This document shows, piece after piece, positions 24,537 through 36,565 of a DNA stretch of 64,000 bases. Within the stretch, counting starts at the first letter, position 1. Every line of letters begins with the position of its first letter. Position numbers and translations under genes: made by a program. A model generated the notes under the pieces. That model was not told where the DNA came from. It worked only from the letters and a program-made list of their open reading frames with translations, and did not search any database. Source of the stretch: Harmothoe impar (Eukaryota; Annelida; Polychaeta; Phyllodocida; Polynoidae); the NCBI GenBank assembly GCA_947462335.1, contig OX381710.1, forward strand, positions 24,149,772 to 24,213,771, in the 5' to 3' direction.

Positions 24537-25467
24537 GTGTGGTCGGCTTTTTTGTCATTATCATTATTCCTTTTTACACATCAGGGACTATTTCATGTAA
24601 CTTTTCATAATCAGATGTCTGCACTGGTTGTTATTACCACGTGTGCCTTCATCCATATACGCTTCATAGTCCATTTCACCTAATTCTGTTTCATAACGGA
24701 GGTATAATCTGTAATATGCTTGTTTGTGTCAAGTTACTGGTAAATGTATGTACACGTATTATCATTTATTAAGTTAGATGTCTGCTTTCCTTAAAAAACA
24801 TATATATAAATGTCTGCTATTGATTGGATCTGATCATGAATGTTCATTTTTCACCCCCTCCCCATTCGTAGCCATGCATCTGAACAATGCAAAAGTGTAT
24901 ATAAAAGCAAACTTTCCTATCATTTATTGAGACTACACTTTGGTAGTGTTGGATAGGCACAATTGTGGAAATAACCTCCATATTCTGATAGTCACTCCAC
25001 GTGATTCAAATACGTAAAACCAATTCTTTCGGTAAACCTTTTTTTTATAGAAACTCTTTTAAAGTTGCCATGCAATTTTGGGCGTGAAGAGCAATTTGTC
25101 TACCCCTTCATTTCGAAATGGAAAGCGAAGAGAGAAAAAAATCCCCACATAATAGGTGGAAACCCAAGAAGTAACGGAACAACCTGTTCTGCTCCCAATT
25201 ATGTAAATCTCCACACCTCTGTGAGCCTCAGGATCTACCCTCTCCGGTCTGCTACACATGTATACAGAAATAAATTGTAACGTCCCTTGTCGCATTGACT
25301 CCATTTCTTTGTAAACCACACACTGAGAGAAAAAATGACACTGGGGTAAAAATGATGCCTGACAGTGAGGCTCAAATCGAATAGATTGGGGAAAATGAAG
25401 TTGTTGTGTGTGTGCCTGTAGGCATGTGTCGGCCGGGGTGTTGGGTTACAGAGCCCAGGGACCAGCC
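24537..25467. other. Intronic, no gene seen
   Basis: AT-rich; nothing recognised. Confidence 0.4.
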
Positions 25468-25712
25468 CTGTACGGCCGCATAGTGCTTTAATGTGCTATA
25501 CACTTTGTCGTCATGATGCAGGAATGCTACTTGACAGGGCTGCATTCATGAATGCATCATGTCATTCCTTCATATGTGTATCATCAACCCAGTATAGGGT
25601 CGGCATTATGAATGCATGCAGCACTGGTGAGTTACTCACCAGGGCTGCACCAATGCATCACGACGAGAAAGGGCATAGCCCATTAACGCACTATGCGGCC
25701 CTTAAAGGGCCA
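25468..25712. mobile_element. Nested-palindrome MITE, copy 13
   Basis: GGCCGCATAGTGCTTTAATG at left matches CATTAACGCACTATGCGGCC at right, one of the best-preserved outer arm pairs. The central TAGGGTCGGCATTATGAATG is present. Confidence 0.85.
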
Positions 25713-26993
25713 TAGGCAGGGTGAAGAAAGGCAACCTGAGCAGGAAAAGAAGACATGAGAGCCGACACTCACCCTATGAGAACAGACAAGCAGAGCAAAT
25801 ATCAGCACAGGTATGAAACAAAGCTTTGTCTGCTGGACGAGATCTGGTGACCCAGCTCCACAACCAGGTGGGCAGAGGGGGAGGGGGTACATAGTGGGAC
25901 AGGAGCAGAACGGTCATTAACACTAGGAATACATATATATAGAGAGAGAACATCTAGGGATAAGGACTATACCTGGTCTGATAATCAATGTATAATGTAC
26001 ATTGTATGACCCAAATGTGGAGATATATTTAGATATCAACTACAGTGCCAATGTGTATATGTGCGCATTAAGAGTTGTTGTGTACCACATGAATGAAGAA
26101 TGGCATGATCCTTCAGAAATTGGACAGTGAGTGATTGAATGCGATCTTAACAGATTACCAATCATGTAGTAATGAAGATGCAGGAAGTGGGTACTGGAGT
26201 ACGCGTGGGAGTACGTGTGTACGAGCAAGACATACATGCCATTCTAAGAAGCTTTATTGTGGTGCCATTCTAAGTTTGTGCGCAATATGAACCAGGGAGG
26301 CATAGAAGTCAGAGACATTTCGTTTTATTCTAAGGAGACGATATAGTCTATGGCACCACAATTTCACGGAGCGTAAATCGCCAGTACTGCATTCCTGCAT
26401 CATGCCAAGTCTATGGGGTAAGTTGATACACCCCACAACATGGTTGCTAACTGGACACAACAAGAGGAACATGACACCCCACATGTACAATGCACACACA
26501 TGCAGTAGCATGCACAGATTACACCCTACTAGATATGGACTAGACGATACCCTGGGACTCCATCCAGGGATCACCATCTTTGATCGTCCGCGTGGGAAAC
26601 GACAGTCTATGACTAGAGATCCACCGCCAGCAGCACCCAGGTACAACCCCCCCCCCCCCCCCCCCCGACCCGCCCAGGTGACTCGGGCCGCCAGAATAAT
26701 ACCTGGCCACAACAATGAAAAACTTCACCCGCCTCGACTTTATCCCACGATGTCCTGGGCATTTTCAGCAGGGCTACGTCGTTGGGGGATTGTTTATGTC
26801 CTTTTGTTATTAGCGGCCGACCAGGTGGGCCGCGGATCAGGCCATCTCTGTGCTCCACTGATCAAAAGATTGAAACTGCAATCTGGCCGAGGTGGGACAT
26901 ACCTGACGTTTTGTCAGGTGCATGTCACGGTGTGGTCCTATCAAATGTCGCACACGTCCCCAGCGCGCCTTTCTACACCCCACTCCTCATAGC
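25713..26993. other. Intronic, no gene seen; MITE scrap, poly(C), GC-rich island
   Basis: 26370-26437 (CGCCAGTACTGCATTCCTGC, CATCATGCCAAG) is a small scrap of the palindromic MITE. A C run of about 17 lies at 26647-26666. 26750-26990 is a GC-richer unique segment that could be regulatory; long frames in both directions cross it without recognisable domains. Confidence 0.4.
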
Positions 26994-27200
26994 TTAACCC
27001 TGCAAGGGCCGCATACTGCTTTAATATGCTGTACCCTATGCCGTCATGATGCATGAATGCAACTCTGACATTCATGCAGCATACCGAACTGACAGTGTGT
27101 CTGATACACTCCCTAATGGTCTACATGATGCATACATGCAGCCCAGGCGAGTCCACTGCATTTATGCATCATGCCGATGGAGGATTCAATTACTACACTG
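26994..27200. mobile_element. Nested-palindrome MITE, copy 14
   Basis: TTAACCCTGCAAGGGCCGCA, GTCATGATGCATGAATGCAA and TACATGATGCATACATGCAG. The right terminus is lost after CATCATGCCGATGG. Confidence 0.8.
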
Positions 27201-27605
27201 TCCTAAAAGTGGTAACGTCACCACTATATATAGAGAGTGATCATAAATGTCAACCCTGGCCATTTTTCATTTAAGGGAAAAATACAAGTTTGGTATAGAT
27301 CCTCGTTTTTTGACCTCATCTGTCAGCCTATTTAGCCCATCTCCTCTGTGGTGTAATATCTTTATCCATCTACTGTGTGTACAGAGGAGGACTACAGGAT
27401 TATTGGGGTTAAGTCGCCTTCCAGGGGCTGCACCGGCCATTATCTCTACCATCTAGGTATGACGGGGCGCCCTTTGTCAACACATCTATCAGCACTGTCC
27501 ACATACACAGCTAGATACAGTGGAGGTTTATTCCACCCCTGGTAGTAGTAGTACATGTGGCAGTATATGTGTTATACATGTTAACCTCTACATTCTACCC
27601 CTTTT

Positions 27606-27695
27606 TAACCCTTTACGAGTGGGGGAGTGCTTTAATGAGTTATGTCCTTTGTCGTCATGATGCATGAATAGATGCATCCCTGGCGAGTCTGCCAA
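27606..27695. mobile_element. Nested-palindrome MITE, left-end fragment (copy 15)
   Basis: TTAACCCTTTACGAGTGGGG followed by GTCGTCATGATGCATGAATA and CCCTGGCGAGT. The right two thirds are missing. Confidence 0.8.
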
Positions 27696-29353
27696 GAAAA
27701 CCTATTACTTGATTTTGCATGATCACCAAAGACTATGCCATCTTTTTACAGTGTTTAATAGCACCACTGCCTCAAATATGCGCCGGTCTTGGAATAACCC
27801 CAGGTACGGCCACACAAAAAAATGGTCTCTCATCACCTAACACTCAGAAATATGACGAGGAAGATTTTTTTCTTTTCTTTTTTTCCACTATTTAAAAAAA
27901 CGTGGCTTTATACGTTAGCACATGTACTTGATTAGCATAATGTCCTGGCTTTGAATAAGCGTCTTTTATATGCGCCAGGCGAGATGCTACACCTAAACCA
28001 ATAAGTGCCAGAGCGCTTACACCGACCAACCCCACCCTATAGGTATGTGAAGACTCCCAAGTTATATTAAAAGTCATATTATACACTGCTTAGCTGAGTT
28101 TGGTATAGGCCACGTTGGGTGGGGAGAGTTTGCTCTTTTTTATTCTACCCCTTTTTGGACGACAACCATCTGAAATGAATTACCATTGGGTACCTACCTC
28201 TCACATTCCGAGCTAATGAGAAAAAAATATATGCGTGCGTCGAGATGTGATGGGATGATGTTTTGTATTCTGACATCAATTTCCCTTTACATTCCCAAGT
28301 CAAGGAGGGCACAGAGTGGAGTTTAAAACCGGGTATAGCTATAGTCTACTTTCACGGTCACATGAAAGGCTAAGGGAGGGGGGAGGGGTGCAGGCGGGGC
28401 GGGTAAATCACCCCCGTGCTTTGTAGTCGGCGCCTGGGCCCTTTATTCCCGCCGCAGACCGGGACCTCCGTCTTAAAATAAGGTCCAGGGTCCAGGGGAT
28501 GGGGCCACAATGTACTACCTGGACCCTGTGCCTCCTCCCGCCCCCTGTATGTAGCATGACAGTGGACAATAATACCTGGACCACCAGTGGGCTGGGGCGT
28601 GAGGGGGTTGCAGACCACTCACTGTATCACCAAATCTCCCAAATTCCCCCCACATTTCACTGATATCAGCGCTGCCAATAAGCTCCCTCTGTGTCTCTAT
28701 ATATACGTTTTTATTCTACATTATATGCACACCCGGGGGGGGGGGGGCGAATGGGCCAGATATAAGACAAGGGCATATATAGATATGTCACAAAAAGTTA
28801 CCCAGCACACTTCAATAGTTATAATGTCACAAGTTTCAGACACGTCAAAAAGAGTCTTGGTGTTTTTTGTTGTTGTTATTGATATTGGTTTCTATAGAGG
28901 CGGTTCGGTTTGCAAACATGAATATCGTGTCAGGTACTCAGCATAGCCAGGGGAGATATACTCTCACTCCAACGTGGATTTATTGCCTTTTTAGCCGAGC
29001 ACGATCACTCACAAAGCACAAAGAAAGTATGTGCTTCTGTTTCCACTTCATTCCTCCTCGGGGACTTCTTGCCCTTTTTTGATAGGTATAAAAAGTTGTC
29101 AGTATATGGGCTGGATGGTAGAAAGTAATGGCAGAGGTCGTGATTGGCGAATACCTCCAGACCGTTAACAGGGAGTCCCATTGCCATTTGGGATGCCTTC
29201 GTGTGCAATAAGTTACACTTTCTTAGAAACAGCTCTCACCCTAAGGTACCTCACAATTGTCCCTTCTTTTTGTATTGTTATCGTATGGTCATTTTACCCA
29301 TCGGTAGGTGGAATTGTAGATCTAGGAGGATCCAGGTACCATTATAATAACAG
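27696..29353. other. Intronic, no gene seen; GC-rich island 28.37-28.62 kb
   Basis: One GC-rich unique island (about 28370-28620) and a G run near 28736-28748. No exon recognised. Confidence 0.4.
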
Positions 29354-29568
29354 TGTTAACTCTTTGAAGGCAGAACATTGACTTAAATGACTTGATATAC
29401 CCTTTGTCACCATGATGCATGAAGCATCCCTACAGCGTTGGCATGATGCATCCATGCAGTCCTGGCGAGTAGACTCGCCATGGCGCCATGAATGCATCAT
29501 GACGGCAAAGGGCATAACCAATATTATACGTAGTACATTCAAGCACTATGCAGCTATTAAAGGGTTAA
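29354..29568. mobile_element. Nested-palindrome MITE, copy 16
   Basis: TTAACTCTTTGAAGG at left and AAAGGGTTAA at right, with the inner GGCATGATGCATCCATGCAG and CATCATGACGGCAAAGGGCA modules. The first hairpin is deleted. Confidence 0.85.
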
Positions 29569-29773
29569 AACCACACTCTACCTGCAATACATGTACGTTC
29601 TAACGCCAACATTCATCTTGAATTGGTCACTGGAGGTACTTGGTATGATATCAAAGGAAACCAATACATTTTAGAAAGCCATGCGAAGTACCATACCTCA
29701 TGTCATATATTATGTAAATTCTCAGAGAAACACGGCAAAAAAAAATTTAAATGCCACAAATCGGCAGTTAGTA

Positions 29774-30658
29774 CACTGTAAAAAGATGTCGTCAAAATAA
29801 CGGTGAATCACCGGCAACTTTGGGACATAACTTTCACCTTTTTTTTTACAGTGAGGGCCACTGTCAATTTTATGTAGAATCACTGTTCATTTTACCTTGA
29901 ATTACCGCTAATTTTACGTCGAATCACCATTGATTTTATCTAGAATCACCATCAATAGATTCAGATTATTCAAATATGCAGAGATTCAGCGTTATTGCCA
30001 GTGCTATGACAGACTTTGAGAATATTCTATAAGCCTCACAGGGAGTCTGATTATGGTGACTTTAGTTACTGTAGTATACATCTAAAAACTCATGGATAAG
30101 CCATACTTTGACTTTGTCCTGATCCTATACAATCTGACTTGCATATTAGCCATGGCCTATACACGAGGTTTTACTCTATAGGATTGATACAAGGCAGAGT
30201 TTACAGAGGTGGGGATATATGCATAATAAGTTACCACAAAATAGGTGTATAGATCCATACGGCTACTTTCTTCAGGATATTATCAAGTGATCATGGTATT
30301 TTGTCAAACCTATCACAAGATTGAGTTGTTAAATTGTCAAACATATAGATTAATTGAAAATTACCATTATTTCAACATGTATACTCCACTTCAAGGGCTC
30401 ATACTCTCCAGAAAAATCTTCTTACAAACCAGGCCACCTATCTATGGCAAGATCCACTATATGTGGCTCCCTCTGGGATTTGACATTAGAAGATGAATTT
30501 ACGTTGAATCATTGTAATCCAAACCAGGTTAGTATTTAACAAGGATCCACTGTGAAATCGCTGATATTTACGATGCTTCATTGTATTCCAAATAACGGTC
30601 AATCAGCTTTAGATTTTACAGAGTGAATCTGTAAAAAGTACATCTATTTTTTACAGTG
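29774..30658. mobile_element. CACTGTAAAA-type DNA transposon derivative, copy 1 (885 bp)
   Basis: Terminal inverted repeats CACTGTAAAAAGATG and CATCTATTTTTTACAGTG, flanked by TA on both sides. Just inside the ends are subterminal repeats of the GAATCACCGTTAATTTTA type. It is about 85-90% similar by eye to the copy at 53347-54218. The internal open frame (HYFNMYTPLQG...) is shared by both copies but has no recognised domain, so the element looks non-autonomous. Confidence 0.85.
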
Positions 30659-30849
30659 TATATAAGCAGGTGTTGTAATAATGGATGAGCAGAAAGGTCA
30701 TGGAGGTGGGAGGTGGTGTGTGTGTGTAGGGGGGTGGGGGGGGGGGGGTTAAACCCTGGAGGAGGTCACTCATCCAAACCTACCCTTCAATACACAACAC
30801 AGTAGTAGGTCGGTGTATTGTGACGATTCTCCCAGGGGATTTTCCCGCA

Positions 30850-31020
30850 GGATCGACATGATGCTTGAATGAATATCATGTCATGATTCGCGGCATGATC
30901 CAAGAATGCAGCGCTGGCGAGTAGCCTCCCCCCGGACTCACCAGGGCTGCATTAATGCATCATGACGACAAAGGGCATCATCGCATATGCCTCAAGGCAG
31001 TGTGCGGCCTTTGCAGGGCT
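30850..31020. mobile_element. Nested-palindrome MITE, right part (copy 17)
   Basis: CGACATGATGCTTGAATGAA, CAGGGCTGCATTAATGCATC and ATGACGACAAAGGGCATC, ending GTGCGGCCTTTGCAGGG. The left part is missing. Confidence 0.75.
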
Positions 31021-31304
31021 GGCTGGTTGGATCCCGTGTCCGGCGGCGTACAGAAGGGTCACGGAGAGGCCATGGCGTGTTTGACTTGGGCTCAGTGTAA
31101 GCGTGTGTGTACATGACCAGAGCTGTGGGTACATAACATGGCCCCACCTGCCGCCAGGACACCCCAGGCTGCCCGCAAAAACTACAAACGTGGTCCTCAC
31201 ACAGAACAGGGTGTAGCAACAACTAGGAGCAACTCATGGTGAACATGAGCAGCTCATACTAAATATCCCTACTTTTGAGGACACTACAACTCAGGACATA
31301 AATT
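31021..31304. other. Intronic GC-richer segment
   Basis: Unique GC-rich sequence immediately right of the MITE. No exon recognised; possible regulatory element. Confidence 0.3.
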
Positions 31305-31410
31305 GTAACCCTTTAAATGTCACTTTGTGCTTTAATGCCGACACTATAGCGTTGTTAAACTACATGATGTACTTATGCAGCCCCGGGAGTACTCACCGGG
31401 GCTAAGTTGG
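31305..31410. mobile_element. Nested-palindrome MITE, left part (copy 18)
   Basis: TAACCCTTTAAATGTCACTT, GTGCTTTAATGCCGACA and ATGCAGCCCCGGGAGTACTC. Truncated at right. Confidence 0.65.
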
Positions 31411-32407
31411 GACAGGTAAATTGAAATTGAGTTGGACAATAAACATGGAGCATTATGGCATCCTGTCGTCCATAGATGAGTCTCCCAGTATTCAAGAGTG
31501 TATACGAGTTACTATGAGTAGATGCTATGAGGAACTCATGCTGTAAGTGAACACATGGGAGGATGACCGTGAGTGCATATGAGCAACTCATGGTGACATG
31601 CTGTAGGTCCCGGGGAGGCGGGGGGGGGGGGGGGGGTGGCACTGCAGTGAAGGTAGTTGCCTACTGCCAAAGTACTGCCCGCCTCAAACAACCCAACACC
31701 CCTCATAAATACAGAGGACCCCCCCCCCCACCCCAAATTCCTTATAGATATGCCATCGTCCTTGTCGATTGGAAGTTGGTACACGTACATCAGATTTTCA
31801 GGCCTGAGTCCCCACACCCCCGTCGGTGACGGTCAACCTGTATGATCCACATAGTTGTGTCAGTTAAAGTTATCAATACTCCATCCATAACCAGTGTGTC
31901 CGTTACATTATACATGTAGTGTCCCATCCCTAACCATTGTGTCATGGACCCTAGACCACAAAATTAATGGCCATGTAATTTGACGTGAAGGGCATTATCA
32001 GTCCATTATTATTATGGCTACCGAGTGTAGTGACTAGGGCATCATGTAACATGTCCAAAATCGCGGACGTTAGCATGTCTATGACTGGAAAATCATATCA
32101 AGGTCATTCATTTGGAACCAAGGTCAGTCAAATCTATGCCTGTCTTCTGTAGTATCCTGTTGGCAGGGTTGCTGCTTTATTGTAGTGTGTTTGGAGTTCA
32201 GTATACATGTACAATACTTATCTTACTGGGCGCATTCAGGACGTTCCCCTTATCTAGTGTGCCTGCTGCCTGTTCTGTGTGTCTTACTGACCGCATTCAT
32301 GACGTCTAGTCAGCCTGCTCCCCGTCTTGTGTGTCTGACTGGCCGCATTCATGGTTTTCCCTTTACTAGCTATGTGTCTGATGCTTCAGACGACGGGACC
32401 ATGTAGT
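31411..32407. other. Intronic, no gene seen
   Basis: G run at about 31620-31636 and C run at about 31719-31729. Nothing else was recognised. Confidence 0.4.
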
Positions 32408-32630
32408 CTTTAACCCTTAAATGACGGTATATTATTGTAACGGACTTTACCCTTTATCATGCTGGATTCAGGCAGCCCCAGCAGTGACACAGCAGTGCTG
32501 CAACCATGCATCATGCTGACCCCACTACACGGTTGATACACGAAGGGTCCAGATGATACGCCAACAGCGTGCTAGCACTGCGTTGATGCATCATAGCCTT
32601 AGTGTAACATGCCATCGGTAAAAGTTAACA
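32408..32630. mobile_element. Nested-palindrome MITE, copy 19 (diverged)
   Basis: TTTAACCCTTAAATGACGG at left, CATCATGCTGACCCCACTAC in the centre, and AAAAGTTAAC at right. Confidence 0.7.
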
Positions 32631-33149
32631 TACTTCTGCCCTTGAGACCATGTGTCCCTACACATGTATATTATACATTGTGTACCCGTTCTCAGAGTCA
32701 GACAGTCACCTGTATAAAGCAGGCTACCTCTGTCTGTGTGTGAGGTGTGTGTGTGTGTGTAGGTATGGGGGGGGGGGGGCTCGTGCCGCCCCTAATTACA
32801 GGCCTGGCACGCTGATGCACCACCATAGCCGCACACAGCAGCCCTGCAAGACGGACAGGGACATACAATGACGGCCCAGGGGGACCACCAGGGCAGCAAC
32901 CAGACCTGCACACGGCCCACCAGAGGCGCTAGTGTGTCAGCATATACTGGTATACTATACAGTCTGTAGTTAGCACATAGTGACAATTGCTTCTGGAATC
33001 GCTGGGGTAGTTGAGGTACTTTGGGGTGAAGGGGTTGACGATCCATCTATAAACTCCCACTCTTCTGTGGAATTCAAATATAGTGGTCACATCTTAGAAA
33101 TAGGACCTTGGGATTCCATTTACAGCAGTGGAATATTAAATCAGTCCAT
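32631..33149. other. Intronic, no gene seen; (GT)n and poly(G)
   Basis: A GT run at about 32744-32760 is followed by a G run at about 32767-32779. Confidence 0.5.
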
Positions 33150-33311
33150 CCTTTAAGCGTAGCAGGCAGCATACCCGTATTACTTATTGGGTCGCCCTGA
33201 TGCTTGCATGCAGCACCAATACATCACCGGTGAGTTACCAGCCATGTGTCAGTTTCATGACGATAAATGAACTTGAAGTATTAAGGCATCATGCCGTCCT
33301 TATAGGGTTAA
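33150..33311. mobile_element. Nested-palindrome MITE, right part (copy 20)
   Basis: GGGTCGCCCTGATGCTTGCA and CATGCCGTCCTTATAGGGTT, ending TTAAC. Confidence 0.65.
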
Positions 33312-33365
33312 CTGGGAATCCCACTGGTATAAATGTAAGGAGCTAATTAGTATACAACAGTAGCT

Positions 33366-34660
33366 GTACTGGAAGCCACAGTGGAAGAGCACAGTGGTAA
33401 ACACAGTGGAAACCACCGTGGAAGCCATAGCGGAAGTCACTGCAGTTGCCATAGTGGAAGCCATAGGAGAAGCCACAGTGGGAACCACAGTGGAAGCCAG
33501 AGGGGAAGCCACAGTGGGAACCACAGTGGAAGCCAGAGGGGAAGCCACAGTGGGAACCACAGTGGAAGCCAAAGGGGAGGCCACAGTGGAAGCCACAGTG
33601 GGAACCACAGTGGAAGCCAAAGAGGAAGCTACAGGGGAAGCCACAGTGGGAGCAACAGTAGGAACCACTGCGGTTGCCATAATGGCAGATATGTACAGTG
33701 AAAGCCACCAGGGAAGCCACAGTGGGAGCCACAGTGGAAGCCAAAGGGGAAGCCACAGGGGAAGCCACAGTGGGAACCACAGTAGGAACCACTGCCGTTG
33801 CCATAATGGCAGATACAATGAAAGCCACCAGGGAAGCCACAGTGGGAGCCACAGTGGAAGCCAAAGGGGAAGCCACAGGGGAAGCCACAGTGGGAACCAC
33901 AGTAGGAACCACTGCGGTTGCCATAATGGCAGACACAGTGGAAGCCACAGGGGAAGCCACAGGAGGAACCACTGCGGTTGCCATAATGGCAGATACAGTG
34001 AAAGCCACCAGGGAAGCCACAGTGGGAACCACAGTGGAAGCCAAAGGTGAAGCCGCAGGGGAAGCCACAGTGGGAACCACAGTGGTAGCCAAAGAGGAAG
34101 CTACAGGGGAAGCCACAGTGGGAACAACAGTAGGAACCACTGCGGTTGCCATAATGGCAGATACAGTGAAAGCCACCAGGGAAGCCACAGTGGGAGCCAT
34201 AGTGGAAGCCAAAGGGGAAGCCACAGGGGAAGCCACCAGGGAAGCCACAGTAGGAACCACTGTGGTTGCCATAATGGCAGATACAGTGAAAGCCACCAGG
34301 GAAGCCACAGTGGGAACCACAGTGGAAGTCAAAGGTGAAGCCACAGGGAAAGCCACAGTGGGAATCACAGTGGAAGCCAAAGAGGAAGCTACAGGGGAAG
34401 CCACAGTGGGAACAACAGTAGGAACCACTGCCGTTGCCATAATGGCAGATACAATGAAAGCCACCAGGGAAGCCACAGTGGGAACCACTGCGGTTGCCAT
34501 AATGGCAGACACAGGGGAAGCCACCAGGGAAGCCACAGTAGGAACCACTGTGGTTGCCATAATGGCAGACACAGTGGAAGACATAGTGGAAGCCACCGTG
34601 ATAACCACCGTGGTAGTCACCGTGGAAGCCACCGTGCTAGCCAGCGTGGAAGCCACATGA
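33366..34660. repeat. 12-bp-based minisatellite with higher-order structure, open on both strands
   Basis: The array is built of GGAAGCCACAGT-like 12-mers interrupted by a GTTGCCATAATGGCAGA marker at about 33673, 33797, 33917, 33977, 34145, 34265, 34433, 34493 and 34553. After the first interval, marker spacings are 120, 60, 168, 120, 168, 60 and 60, all multiples of 12. Because the unit is a multiple of three, one plus-strand frame (33698-34660) and one minus-strand frame (33343-34746, 467 codons) remain open. I see no signal peptide, splice context or known domain and treat it as a satellite, although expression of a low-complexity protein cannot be excluded. Confidence 0.9.
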
Positions 34661-35715
34661 CCAGTTCGGGTATGGGGGACATTGATAAAGGTAAACAGAT
34701 AATGTACATGTAGTGAGTTCTCAATCCAATGCAGTTCAGTCAACAATAATCATGTATATATATGTTGATAATATGATGTTTAGTAATGTGCAGGTCAGTG
34801 TGATATGTCAGGTCAGTGTGATACTTAGTCAACACATGGTGCATCCATGTGTGCTATACAATATAAAACCATGAAGTCACAGAGTCACACAGGTTCAAAA
34901 AGACACGTTGGGAGGGGACTGTAGAGAAAGGTGCAAGTCAAGTAACGGGGATGGGTCGAAAGTAGAAATATGTCACCTCAACAGGTGCACAGACACTACA
35001 GATAGACACATACAATACCCCGGGGAACAGGTCTGAGTCTAAAGGACTGTTATCCTGTGTTTTCATCTCTTCTTTGGATCAATGCGTTGTGAGCATGTCC
35101 TCAACCCTATAATACCCTTGAACCATGTATATATAGAGAGAGAAAGCAACAAGCCGTAGACGATGTGGAAGGTCAAAGCCTGCAGGGGTAGGACTGCAGG
35201 GCCGGTACAGAGAAGGCGATAAGACGGGGGGTCGGGGTGCGGGGCCCCCTCCGGATAAGGCGCCGCCGTTGTGGGAGGCCAATCTTGGCTATCAATTAGA
35301 GAAACGCAACAGGTACTCGTCATGGCGATAAGAAACGTCTTGTTCAAAGGTCAAGGCGGAATGATGATGCATCGTGGTCTGCTGCCGCAGGGCACAACGG
35401 GCTGTGGGAGGGGACACCTCTATACCTGCTATAGCATAGAGGTGGGTTCTGACAGCACTACTCACAGGCACATAGCTGCACCATTCAGTTACCACACTAT
35501 AACCACAGAGCCCACAGAATCTCTATACTCATTGCTATAACATACAGAACCTGTAACTGGTGGGCTGCATGCCCACTGCTAATACTTGTATACATACATA
35601 TTAGTATCAAGATAACAACAGAGATACCACTGATTGGTCGACAAAAATGTAGAAAATGTAAATATTTGGCCAACTTTTTCGAAATAGTTTAACACGGATA
35701 TAAGAGGTGGTCTAC
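34661..35715. other. Intronic, no gene seen; GC-rich island 35.13-35.45 kb
   Basis: The island contains GCGATAAGA (GATA-type) and TTGTTCAAAGGTCAA (nuclear-receptor half-site-like) motifs. It may be an enhancer; this is inference only. Confidence 0.3.
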
Positions 35716-35872
35716 CCTTGTCCTCATGATAATTGAATGTAGCCCTGGCGAGTCTGCTCACCATGAATATTAAGGTGACATGCCGACGAGATTGAAACCC
35801 CCCAGGATGGTTGACATAAATATGACAAATGGGCATAAAGAATTAAAATACCATGCAACCCTTAAAGGGTTA
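35716..35872. mobile_element. Nested-palindrome MITE, partial copy 21
   Basis: TGAATGTAGCCCTGGCGAGT, GACATGCCGACGAGATTG, right end CCATGCAACCCTTAAAGGGT. Confidence 0.75.
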
Positions 35873-36001
35873 GCTGTGAGAGATACTGGACTGGGTAGCA
35901 GCAGGTGGGTGGTCCTGGTCCAGTTGCCATTCACAGACATGGACAATGGTACGTCTGCATCCTGACACTGGCGGTCAGCACTGGACTGGAACCTCACCTA
36001 G

Positions 36002-36241
36002 TAACCCTTTGAGGTCCGCCTAGTGCTTTAAGTTGATTTACCCTTTGTTGTATTACTGCACGAATGCAGCCTGGCGAGTCTACTCACCAGGGTGTATAGA
36101 TGTTACTTGCTGACCTATTCGGAGTGTAAGCTGTAGGGTCGCCATCACACACAAATGCAGCCCTGGCTCACAAGGATTGCATTCTTGCTTCATGGCGATA
36201 AAGGACATAACGCATTAAAGCACTAAACTGCTGCCCTTAGA
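36002..36241. mobile_element. Nested-palindrome MITE, copy 22
   Basis: ACCCTTTGAGGTCCGCCTAG at left, GCATTAAAGCACTAAACTGC at right. The hairpin GCAGCCTGGCGAGTCTACTC and a second CAGCCCTGGCTCAC module are present. Confidence 0.8.
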
Positions 36242-36565
36242 TAGTAATTAGACGACAGAAGTCAGTTTGGGGTTGGGCTGTGGGGATGGGGATGGGGGGG
36301 GGGGGGGGTCGGGTCATGCGTATAATGTATAATTTGTGGCAGGTAATTTACTACATGGTCATGTTCGCTTAATGACCAACATTTTGGGATAAACAACAGT
36401 CTACACTGTCCTGGGGAAATGCACATTAGCAGTGCATAACTGTAAAACAATTGCACAAGTATTGAGAGAAACTGAGGTATTGAATGTGAAAACATGACGT
36501 AAAGTGTGGCCATATAACTAATGCCAGTAATGAGACAGAGACAAACAGACAGACCGATCAGATAC

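Noticed and set aside
33343..34746. 467-codon minus-strand and 320-codon plus-strand open frames
   Set aside because: They are translations of a 12-bp-based minisatellite whose unit is a multiple of three. No domain, splice context or start evidence.
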